From Candidatus Nitrosopumilus sp. (GTDB lineage Archaea; Thermoproteota; Nitrososphaeria; Nitrososphaerales; Nitrosopumilaceae), in assembly GCA_030637455.1 (NCBI GenBank), contig DAOWGL010000044.1, positions 1 through 12,068 of the forward strand: a stretch of DNA of 12,068 nucleotides, in the 5' to 3' direction. A program made the translations under genes and the position numbers. Below, in pieces: positions 6,156 to 11,482 of this stretch; position 1 is the stretch's first letter; every line of letters starts with the position of its first letter. Below the pieces are notes generated by a model. It worked only from the letters and a program-made list of their open reading frames with translations, was not told where the DNA came from and searched no databases.

Positions 6156-6731
6156 TTAGTTTACTTCTGATGCAACAGGTGGTGTTGGAGTTGATTGTCT
6201 ACTGGCAGTTTTTCTTACTTTGGAGAATAATCTTTGTTTTAGATCTTCCACGTCTCCTTGAATTCCAAAGTATTTTTGGAATTTGTCAGTTGTTGTAAAA
6301 ATTTTCATTCGCCCTACGTTTTGACTAGTAATGTAATCTAATTGTCGTAATTCTTTGAGATGGGCATATACTCCAGATCCTCTTGTCTCAACAAGTTGTT
6401 TTGATGCGATGGGTTGCATGTATGCAATGTATGATAATGTTTTGAGTGTTGCATTTGGCAAAACCGGTTTTGATGCATATCTTTTGACAGTTGAACTGTA
6501 TTCTGGTTTTAATTGCATTACATAAGATCCATCTGGAAGTATGGCAATTTCTAATCCCTTGAAAGCTGACTTTGTTTTTTTCATAATACTCTCAAGTAAT
6601 GTCATTGTTTTTGTTCTTGATTCTGTGCCTGAAGCTCGTACAATGTCTTCAATTCTAAGTGGTCTGCCTGCAGAATATAGTGCTGCTTCTATTCTTGCTG
6701 TAGCCTCATCTAAATTATCGACTTTTACCAT
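6156..6731 (-). CDS. scpB: Segregation and condensation protein ScpB
   Basis: ScpB binds the kleisin ScpA as a dimer in the SMC-ScpAB condensin complex, which compacts and segregates chromosomes. The 191-residue protein matches the family: an N-terminal winged helix (about 8-80, EATARIEAALYSAGRPL) and a second winged helix (about 88-165). The second includes VLPNATLKTLSYIAYMQPI, RGSGVYAHLKEL and the wing IFTTTDKFQKYFG. The last 25 residues are Ser/Thr/Pro-rich and probably disordered. The gene lies 16 bp after scpA, with an AAAGGTG sequence 7 nt before the ATG. The partner SMC gene is not in the window. Confidence 0.92.
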   Translation of the reverse strand: MVKVDNLDEATARIEAALYSAGRPLRIEDIVRASGTESRTKTMTLLESIMKKTKSAFKGLEIAILPDGSYVMQLKPEYSSTVKRYASKPVLPNATLKTLSYIAYMQPIASKQLVETRGSGVYAHLKELRQLDYITSQNVGRMKIFTTTDKFQKYFGIQGDVEDLKQRLFSKVRKTASRQSTPTPPVASEVN

Positions 6732-6738
6732 TTTTTTA

Positions 6739-6745
6739 CACCTTT
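6739..6745 (-). promoter_or_regulatory. Shine-Dalgarno site of scpB
   Basis: AAAGGTG on the minus strand lies in the 16-bp scpA-scpB gap, 7 nt before ATG 6731. AGGTG is complementary to the usual 16S rRNA 3' end. Confidence 0.6.
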
Positions 6746-6747
6746 GA

Positions 6748-7425
6748 TTAATTTGTTAATTCATCTTTCACGATGATAATTTTGATGTCATCTTCTGCTT
6801 GTTCAAGGTCTACTTTCTGATCTCTTGCCAAAAATAATGCTGCAAAGAAACATCTGATTGAGTCTACTTGATCAAGGTCTGCGATAATGTCTTGTAATAA
6901 TCCAAATCCAACTGCGCTTATCTTTTTCATGATGAGGTCTTCATATTTTCCAATGATACTTTCAAGAGATATGAAAAATTCTTGAAAGTCTGGTGCTACG
7001 ATTGGTTCTATCTCTAATTGTCTATTTCGTCTGGATTGTGGATTTGCAATTGTACCTATGAGATTTTGTAATAATCCAAGTAAATCATCTAATGAAACTG
7101 GATATGTCGATTCATGTCTGTATGGGATGTCTATTAATTCAATATCTACATCTGTTCTTTGATGCATTGGTTTTTTCTCCATTGCTGCTTTTTGTAATGC
7201 AAAAATACTTTCTACTTTCATTCTGTAAATTAATGATGATGATAATGCTGCCATTCCTGCAACTTTGAGATCTTTCTTTCCTGTTTTATCAAGAATTTTT
7301 ATTAATAAATCCAAAATTTGAATTAGATCAATTTCCCAAACGTCTTTTTTTACAACTGATGATGGACTAAATAGAATGTTTACTGGTTCCTGAGAAATAC
7401 TATTGGGGGTCTGCGATTCGCTCAC
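6748..7425 (-). CDS. scpA: Segregation and condensation protein ScpA (kleisin)
   Basis: ScpA is the kleisin that bridges the SMC ATPase heads and binds ScpB. The 225-residue protein has the family layout: an N-terminal SMC-binding helical domain (about 27-80, DVWEIDLIQILDLLIK and LKVAGMAALSSSLIYRMK), a middle linker with the ScpB-binding region (about 90-145), and a C-terminal winged helix (about 165-222, FFAALFLARDQKVDLEQAEDDIKI). The start is GTG 7425. The overlapping ATG at 7427 is out of frame. An AT-rich box centred about 25 nt upstream supports this start and a leaderless mRNA. scpA and scpB form an operon, divergent from the alcohol dehydrogenase across a 94-bp gap. Confidence 0.9.
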   Translation of the reverse strand: MSESQTPNSISQEPVNILFSPSSVVKKDVWEIDLIQILDLLIKILDKTGKKDLKVAGMAALSSSLIYRMKVESIFALQKAAMEKKPMHQRTDVDIELIDIPYRHESTYPVSLDDLLGLLQNLIGTIANPQSRRNRQLEIEPIVAPDFQEFFISLESIIGKYEDLIMKKISAVGFGLLQDIIADLDQVDSIRCFFAALFLARDQKVDLEQAEDDIKIIIVKDELTN

Positions 7426-7446
7426 ATACTTTCTCTTTGACTATTC

Positions 7447-7454
7447 AATAATAT
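7447..7454 (-). promoter_or_regulatory. TATA-like box of scpAB
   Basis: The minus strand reads ATATTATT, centred about 25 nt before the GTG at 7425. It sits back to back with the alcohol dehydrogenase promoter, about 44 bp away. Confidence 0.5.
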
Positions 7455-7490
7455 CTAAGGGCTCTATTTTTTCCTCATATCCAGTCAACT

Positions 7491-7498
7491 CTTATATT
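7491..7498 (+). promoter_or_regulatory. TATA box of the alcohol dehydrogenase gene
   Basis: CTTATATT is centred about 25 nt before ATG 7520 and predicts a leaderless transcript. It argues against any start further upstream in the same frame. Confidence 0.6.
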
Positions 7499-7519
7499 GT
7501 TAATGTGAAAATCTCTACT

Positions 7520-8572
7520 ATGAAATCTGCCCGAATTCCAGGCCCAAATGAACCTCTTACTATATCTGAATCTGAAAATCCAAAACCTCGTGGAACTCAG
7601 GTTCTACTAAAGGTAAAGTCTGAAGGCGTCTGTCACAGTGATTTACACTTGTGGGAGGGTGGATATGATCTTGGTGATGGTCAATTTTTGAAAGTCACCG
7701 ATAGAGGAGTAAAATATCCTGTCACTCCTGGCCATGAAATTGTTGGAACTATTGAAGAAATTGGAGAAAATGTTTCTAATGTTTCAGTAGGTGATGATGT
7801 TCTAGTATTTCCTTGGATGGGTTGTGGAGAATGCCCTGCATGTAAAGTGGGAAATGAAAATTTATGTGATACGCCAAAATCTATGGGTCTTTTTCAAGAT
7901 GGCGGTTATGCTGATTATACTTTAATTCCTGATTCTAAATATTTGGCAAAACTTGATGGTGTAGATCCTGATGCTGCTACTTCCCTTGCTTGTTCTGGAT
8001 TAACAGCATACACAGCAGTGAAAAAAGCAAATCAAAATTCTCCTGAGTTTGTTGTAATTGTAGGTGCTGGTGGTTTAGGGTTGATGGGTGTGCAAATTGC
8101 ATCAGCTATCACTGATGCAAAAATTATATGTGTTGACTTGGATGATAAAAAATTAGAAACTGCAAAAGAAATGGGTGCTCATTTTACTGTAAACTCTAAA
8201 GATTCTGATACTGTCCAAAAAATTCTTTCAATATGTAATGATAAGGGCGCTGATAGTGTCATTGATTTTGTTAATGCCCCACCAACAGTAAAAACTGGTT
8301 TAGCCGTTTTAAGAAAACGTGGAAATCTTGTTCTAGTTGGATTATTTGGCGGTTCTCTTGAAATATCTCTTGTAACAATCCCTCTAAAATCCATCACCAT
8401 TCAAGGTGCATACACTGGAAATTATGATGACATGGTAGAACTTCTTGGTCTTGCAAGAAAAGGTGTAATTAATCCAGTAATTTCAAAAAGATATTCTCTT
8501 CAAGAGGCAAATACTGCTCTTAAAGATCTTAAAGCTCGAAAAATTATTGGCCGTGCTGTGATAAATCCATAG
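7520..8572 (+). CDS. Zinc-dependent alcohol dehydrogenase (medium-chain)
   Basis: The 350-residue protein oxidises an alcohol or reduces an aldehyde with NAD(H). The frame is open as far back as 7403, but I start at ATG 7520 because the TATA box lies 25 nt before it and archaeal homologues begin with similar residues. Catalytic zinc ligands are C38 (GVCHSD), H72 (PGHE) and C158 (ACSG). The structural zinc site is complete: C102, C105, C108 and C116. The Rossmann glycine motif GAGGLG spans 182-187, and D206 at the end of the next strand suggests NAD rather than NADP. Overall it resembles the Sulfolobus ADH. The substrate is unknown. Aldehyde reduction in the 3-hydroxypropionate/4-hydroxybutyrate carbon-fixation cycle is possible but unproven. 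Confidence 0.93.
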   Translation: MKSARIPGPNEPLTISESENPKPRGTQVLLKVKSEGVCHSDLHLWEGGYDLGDGQFLKVTDRGVKYPVTPGHEIVGTIEEIGENVSNVSVGDDVLVFPWMGCGECPACKVGNENLCDTPKSMGLFQDGGYADYTLIPDSKYLAKLDGVDPDAATSLACSGLTAYTAVKKANQNSPEFVVIVGAGGLGLMGVQIASAITDAKIICVDLDDKKLETAKEMGAHFTVNSKDSDTVQKILSICNDKGADSVIDFVNAPPTVKTGLAVLRKRGNLVLVGLFGGSLEISLVTIPLKSITIQGAYTGNYDDMVELLGLARKGVINPVISKRYSLQEANTALKDLKARKIIGRAVINP

Positions 8573-8592
8573 TTCAATACGGAACTACAAAA

Positions 8593-8600
8593 TTTTATAA
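8593..8600 (+). promoter_or_regulatory. TATA box of the TPR-receiver gene
   Basis: TTTTATAA lies 25 nt before the TTG codons at 8621/8624 but only 18 nt before GTG 8615. The predicted transcript start therefore favours a TTG start two or three codons downstream of the GTG. Confidence 0.5.
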
Positions 8601-8614
8601 CAGAAAAAAATTAA

Positions 8615-9373
8615 GTGATATTGTTGGATACTAAAACAAGTTGTGAAGTTGCATTAACTCATCTTAAAAGTAAACAATTCATTACTGCTCATAATCTTTT
8701 TCTAAACCAAGCTGAATCAATAAAAAAATCTGAACTTCTAAAGTCTGCTTTGTTGTATATGTTGGCAGGGGAATGTAGAAAAAGACAAGGAAAAGATTCT
8801 GAAAATGAAATTAAAGAAGCAAGTGATTTATTTTTAAAATATTCTAAAGCAAAAGATTCTACAAATGTTAAAGGTGCTTTACTATGTGCATCAAAATGTC
8901 TTTTAAGTTTAGGTGAATTTGAGAAAGCTAAGGATACATATCAGAAAGCAAAATCTATGTTTCAAACATCTATCTCAATTACTAGACCTGTCGTTATCAT
9001 TGATGATAGTAAAGCAATTGCAATGAAACTAAAAATATATGCAGAAAAATTAGGCTATTCTGAAATTCATGTTTTTGAAAATGGGAAAGATGGGGTAAAG
9101 GGATGCAAAAAACTATTTTCTGAAAACAGAACTCCTATAGTTTTACTTGATATGGGATTGCCTGATCTCGAAGGTGATGTTGTTGCTACAAAGTTATTAA
9201 ATGAAAAAATTGATTTGCAAATTGTAGTAATTACTGCTGATGAAAAAACAACTACTCGTGCTAACAAAACTATTAGTTCTGGTGTTTCAGCATTTATTCA
9301 AAAACCCTTTACTCTTGATGAAGTCAAAAATGCAATAGATATTGCAGAATCAGAATATTCCTTATTACAATAA
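8615..9373 (+). CDS. TPR-like/response-regulator receiver fusion protein
   Basis: The 252-residue protein (numbered from GTG 8615) joins two parts. Residues 1-118 are helical and TPR-like, with ALLYMLAGECRKRQGK and LLCASKCLLSLGEFEKAKDTYQKAK as the clearest repeats. Residues 125-245 are a CheY-like receiver: acidic pair D130/D131, phosphoacceptor D179 in LLDMGLPD, T207 in VVITAD, and K230 in QKPF, all intact. No DNA-binding or enzymatic output domain follows, so signalling probably runs through protein contacts of the N-terminal helices. No histidine kinase is nearby. The TATA box spacing suggests translation could start at TTG 8621 or 8624, shortening the protein by two or three residues. The gene overlaps the convergent Lrp gene by 9 bp. 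Confidence 0.87.
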   Translation: MILLDTKTSCEVALTHLKSKQFITAHNLFLNQAESIKKSELLKSALLYMLAGECRKRQGKDSENEIKEASDLFLKYSKAKDSTNVKGALLCASKCLLSLGEFEKAKDTYQKAKSMFQTSISITRPVVIIDDSKAIAMKLKIYAEKLGYSEIHVFENGKDGVKGCKKLFSENRTPIVLLDMGLPDLEGDVVATKLLNEKIDLQIVVITADEKTTTRANKTISSGVSAFIQKPFTLDEVKNAIDIAESEYSLLQ

Positions 9374-9865
9374 CAATAATGACATATTCAGAATATTCAC
9401 ATCTTTAATGTCAATTTCATTTATTCTATAATCAATTAACTCATCTGAAAATTTCTCTACAATTTTTTGTGATGTGTTTGTTTTTTCTGAATTTATTTGT
9501 AATAATACGAGCATGTTCCATTCTCCTTCCATGTTTGATATGAGGAGATAATTATCCATTTTTGTGATGAACTCTTTGATTGAATTTTTTACTGCTTCAA
9601 GTGATTTGGATGGCTTTAATTTCATTAACACAGCTTGATATTCATTAATTCCTGATACGTCTGTTAGAACTGCTTTGTATCCTTTAATGATGCCGCTTTT
9701 TTCTAAACGTTCTATTCTTTTTCTAATTGTTCTATCTGAAACGTCATCACCTGATTTTTTTAATTCAGATGCAATTTCTTTTGATGGAGTCCTTGCATTA
9801 CTGTTAAGAATTTCAATAATTTTTTGATCAACTTTATCTAAATTTGACCAAGCATCTTCACTCAT
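9365..9865 (-). CDS. Lrp/AsnC family transcriptional regulator
   Basis: The 166-residue protein is a classical Lrp/AsnC regulator. The N-terminal helix-turn-helix spans about 8-60 (LDKVDQKIIEILNSNARTP, then DRTIRKRIERLEKSGIIKGY), and the ligand-binding RAM domain about 64-155 (AVLMKLKP, NMEGEWNMLVLLQI). It lacks the motifs of the siroheme decarboxylases at the left end, so it is a regulator proper. Its effector and targets are unknown; Lrp proteins often sense amino acids and control their own gene. Neither a good TATA box nor a Shine-Dalgarno sequence stands out before ATG 9865. It converges on and overlaps the TPR-receiver gene. Confidence 0.92.
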   Translation of the reverse strand: MSEDAWSNLDKVDQKIIEILNSNARTPSKEIASELKKSGDDVSDRTIRKRIERLEKSGIIKGYKAVLTDVSGINEYQAVLMKLKPSKSLEAVKNSIKEFITKMDNYLLISNMEGEWNMLVLLQINSEKTNTSQKIVEKFSDELIDYRINEIDIKDVNILNMSLLLL

Positions 9866-9919
9866 ATTCTTCCAAAGATGTAATGCCTTTTGAATTTTTG
9901 GCTGAATTTGTACTAATTC

Positions 9920-10498
9920 TTACGTTTGGGATATTCCCTCTTCTAAAATCCAACCTGATTCCAATATTTTTTGATCCTCTACCTCTCCAACGTTTGTTGC
10001 ATATCTCCAAATGACTTGTAAATCTGGAATCATTTTTTCTTTAATTTTTAAAAGTGCTTCAGTTTCAACATTTAGATTTCCATTAGCATTTCCATGTTCT
10101 TTACAGAATTTACATTTTTGATCAAGTGTGATTGGGTCTGATTCGATTAAAGGATATGCTGTACATGCAAGAGGTCTTTCATTGTATATCTTACATGGAA
10201 ATCCTCCATGTGGTGATTTATCTCCACTATCTGTATCTAAAAATTGACATGTGTTTCCATTTTTCTCAGCACCCATTAATTGATACGCTAAAATTTTTGT
10301 TGGGAATGTATTTTTATTTTTAGAAATCCCTATTCTTGGTAAAATCTTAATTTTTAAATTATTTTTAATTGCAAGTTTTTCAATTCTTTCTTTCTCTTCT
10401 GGAAGAATCAATACTCCAATTTTGCCAAATTTTTTACTTGGATAATATTCTCTTTCAATACAGCATTGGGAGCATTCATCAATGCATCTAAATTCCAT
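9920..10498 (-). CDS. YkgJ-type cysteine-cluster protein
   Basis: The 192-residue protein carries the YkgJ/UPF0153 signature: C5-x3-C9-x2-CC(12,13) near the N-terminus, C84 in CQFLD, C102 in CKIYNERPLAC with C112, and a following C129-x2-C132. These cysteines probably bind a zinc ion or an Fe-S cluster, as proposed for the family, whose reaction is not established. No signal peptide or membrane segment is visible, so it should be cytoplasmic. A TATA box 25 nt before ATG 10498 supports the start. It is divergent from aIF1A. The Lrp gene downstream, 54 bp away on the same strand, might be co-transcribed. Confidence 0.87.
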   Translation of the reverse strand: MEFRCIDECSQCCIEREYYPSKKFGKIGVLILPEEKERIEKLAIKNNLKIKILPRIGISKNKNTFPTKILAYQLMGAEKNGNTCQFLDTDSGDKSPHGGFPCKIYNERPLACTAYPLIESDPITLDQKCKFCKEHGNANGNLNVETEALLKIKEKMIPDLQVIWRYATNVGEVEDQKILESGWILEEGISQT

Positions 10499-10518
10499 GT
10501 ATTTTTTTTATCATGCTT

Positions 10519-10526
10519 GATAAAAA
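10519..10526 (-). promoter_or_regulatory. TATA box of the YkgJ-type gene
   Basis: The minus strand reads TTTTTATC, centred about 25 nt before ATG 10498, which predicts a leaderless transcript. Confidence 0.5.
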
Positions 10527-10565
10527 TCTCTTATGCTTAATTCCTCTCTCCCAATAACCCTACCA

Positions 10566-10574
10566 GTTATATGC
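10566..10574 (+). promoter_or_regulatory. TATA box of the aIF1A gene
   Basis: GTTATATGC is centred 25 nt before ATG 10595. It overlaps an in-frame ATG at 10571, so that earlier ATG should lie outside the transcript. Confidence 0.6.
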
Positions 10575-10594
10575 TCATAATGGGAATCAACAAT

Positions 10595-10906
10595 ATGGGT
10601 AAGCGCCAAGTAAAAAATGAAAGTGCATTAAAAGAAATTAGATTACCTGAAGAGGGTGAACTTTTTGGCCGTGTCTTGAAAATGATGGGTGGGGAAAATG
10701 TAATGATAAAATGTGATGATAATATTACTCGTCGCGGAAGAATCCGTGGCAAACTAAAGAGAAGAGTTTGGATTAGAGATAATGATATTGTAATTATTGC
10801 ACCTTGGGATTTTAAAGAAAAGGAGCGTGGAGATATTGTTTGGAGATTTACACTTCCTCAAGTTGAATGGCTTAAAGATCAAAACCATATTCCAAAAGAT
10901 TTCTAA
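10595..10906 (+). CDS. eif1A: Translation initiation factor aIF1A
   Basis: aIF1A binds the A-site region of the small ribosomal subunit during initiation. The 103-residue protein has the family's basic N-terminus (MGKRQVKNES), the conserved RLPEEGELFGRVLKMMGGENVMIKC OB-fold start (about 16-40), and the RIRGKLKRRVWI and DIVIIAPWDF strands (49-73), ending near the usual archaeal length. In-frame ATGs at 10571 and 10580 would add eight or five residues. I reject them because the TATA box overlaps the first and predicts a transcript start at 10595, and because family members begin with MGKR. Confidence 0.94.
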   Translation: MGKRQVKNESALKEIRLPEEGELFGRVLKMMGGENVMIKCDDNITRRGRIRGKLKRRVWIRDNDIVIIAPWDFKEKERGDIVWRFTLPQVEWLKDQNHIPKDF

Positions 10907-10943
10907 TTTTCACCTCTAACTTAATTTCATTTTGATGCTTTAG

Positions 10944-10951
10944 TTAATATA
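10944..10951 (+). promoter_or_regulatory. TATA box of the cold-shock gene
   Basis: TTAATATA is centred 26 nt before ATG 10974. A second AT-rich match (TTATATTA, 10956-10963) is too close to the ATG to serve a leaderless transcript. Confidence 0.55.
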
Positions 10952-10973
10952 GTGATTATATTATTTCAAAATA

Positions 10974-11168
10974 ATGTCAGAACAAGGCACCGTAAAATGG
11001 TTCAACCGAACAAAAGGCTTTGGTTTTATTGAAAGAGAAGGTGGAGACGATCTGTTTGTTCATAAATCAGATGTTGACGGATTCATCAACGAAGGCGATA
11101 AAGTCGAGTTTGTAGTAGGCGAAGGTCAAAAAGGCCCAGCAGCACAACAAGTCAAAAAATCAGAATAG
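10974..11168 (+). CDS. Cold-shock domain protein (CspA-like)
   Basis: The 64-residue protein is a single cold-shock OB fold that binds single-stranded RNA or DNA, probably as an RNA chaperone. It shows GTVKWFN (5-11), RNP1 KGFGFIE (14-20), RNP2 DLFVH (26-30) and the closing GPAAQQV (54-60). CspA-type proteins are mainly bacterial; their presence in Thaumarchaeota is usually ascribed to transfer. The coding sequence is 80 G+C of 195 bases (41%), visibly richer than the flanking genes, with many GGC, GTC and AAC codons. This may reflect high expression as much as transfer. A T7 run and a hairpin follow. Confidence 0.95.
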   Translation: MSEQGTVKWFNRTKGFGFIEREGGDDLFVHKSDVDGFINEGDKVEFVVGEGQKGPAAQQVKKSE

Positions 11169-11172
11169 GCAA

Positions 11173-11179
11173 TTTTTTT
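11173..11179 (+). terminator. T-run terminator after the cold-shock gene
   Basis: Seven consecutive Ts begin 4 bases after the stop codon, a typical archaeal termination signal. Confidence 0.45.
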
Positions 11180-11181
11180 AA

Positions 11182-11200
11182 TTTAAGATTTCATCTTAAA
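11182..11200. repeat. Perfect 8-bp inverted repeat with 3-nt loop
   Basis: TTTAAGAT and ATCTTAAA are separated by TTC. The hairpin lies between the convergent cold-shock and tRNA-Tyr genes, with T-rich sequence on its right (11211 onward) and a T7 run on its left. It may serve as a terminator or 3'-end stabiliser for the cold-shock mRNA. Confidence 0.5.
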
Positions 11201-11245
11201 CTAGTCTATCTTTTTATTATTTTTAAAATCATTTTCAAAAATTTG

Positions 11246-11372
11246 TGGTCCCGCGGGACGGAATTGAACCATCGACAACCCGGTTTCTGTATGCCTGATG
11301 GGCTGTTATTCGTTTAGCCATCTAAAGCCAACAACTACAGCCAGGAGCTCTACCAGGCTGAGCTACCACGGG
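11246..11372 (-). tRNA. tRNA-Tyr (anticodon GTA) with 50-nt intron and encoded CCA
   Basis: On the minus strand the gene folds as a complete cloverleaf. The acceptor is CCCGTGG/CCGCGGG with one T-G pair. The D stem is GCTC/GAGC with a 9-nt loop. The anticodon stem is CCTGG/CCGGG with loop CTGTAGA, the variable loop is TTGTC, and the T stem is GATGG/CCGTC with loop TTCAATT. Discriminator A73 and an encoded CCA (11246-11248) end it. Without the intron it is 77 nt. Anticodon GTA, C1-G72 and A73 are the identity set expected of archaeal tRNA-Tyr. The intron sits at the canonical 37/38 position. A TATA-like box lies about 26 bp upstream. Confidence 0.95.
11285..11334 (-). other. Intron of tRNA-Tyr at position 37/38
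   Basis: The 50-nt intron follows CTGTAG and precedes ACCGGG. The junctions form a bulge-helix-bulge: CTGT (tRNA 32-35) pairs with ACAG near the intron 3' end, with 3-nt bulges AG|T and AA|A on opposite strands, cut after the second base of each. The inner helix next to the 5' bulge is weak, but GATGG/CCATC and GCTT/AGGC pairs inside the intron can form a stem. The splicing endonuclease should remove it. Confidence 0.88.
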
Positions 11373-11393
11373 ACAAAAAAATGAAGATCTCTA

Positions 11394-11401
11394 CTATTAA
11401 A
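11394..11401 (-). promoter_or_regulatory. TATA-like box of tRNA-Tyr
   Basis: The minus strand reads TTTAATAG within a longer T-run, centred about 26 bp before the tRNA 5' end at 11372. Transcription would then start at or very near the mature 5' end. Confidence 0.5.
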
Positions 11402-11450
11402 AAACTATCGTAGATGACTCTCAAATTTGATCGTCAAGATCTGTATATGC

Positions 11451-11457
11451 ATAAATA
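11451..11457 (+). promoter_or_regulatory. TATA-like box of the right-edge gene
   Basis: ATAAATA is centred 29 nt before ATG 11483, which suggests a leader of only a few nucleotides. Confidence 0.45.
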
Positions 11458-11482
11458 CTCTGAGACCGGTTTTCAAGTCGTT

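Noticed and set aside
7403..7519. 39-codon N-terminal extension of the alcohol dehydrogenase
   Set aside because: It overlaps the scpA start and both promoters. The TATA box at 7491-7498 predicts transcription from about 7520, and the family begins at MKSARI.
8179..8400. Minus-strand open frame inside the alcohol dehydrogenase
   Set aside because: Antisense shadow of a complete, conserved enzyme.
10567..10752. Minus-strand open frame opposite aIF1A
   Set aside because: Shadow of a conserved gene; no independent support.
11292..11297. TCAGG as the 3' strand of the tRNA anticodon stem
   Set aside because: It would give a 20-nt variable loop, which is wrong for archaeal tRNA-Tyr. CCGGG gives a 5-nt loop and an exact bulge-helix-bulge.
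11244..11375. Alternative tRNA fold with acceptor GTCCCGT/GCGGGAC
   Set aside because: It puts the D stem two bases out of register and leaves no proper discriminator or CCA. The CCCGTGG/CCGCGGG fold fits every position.
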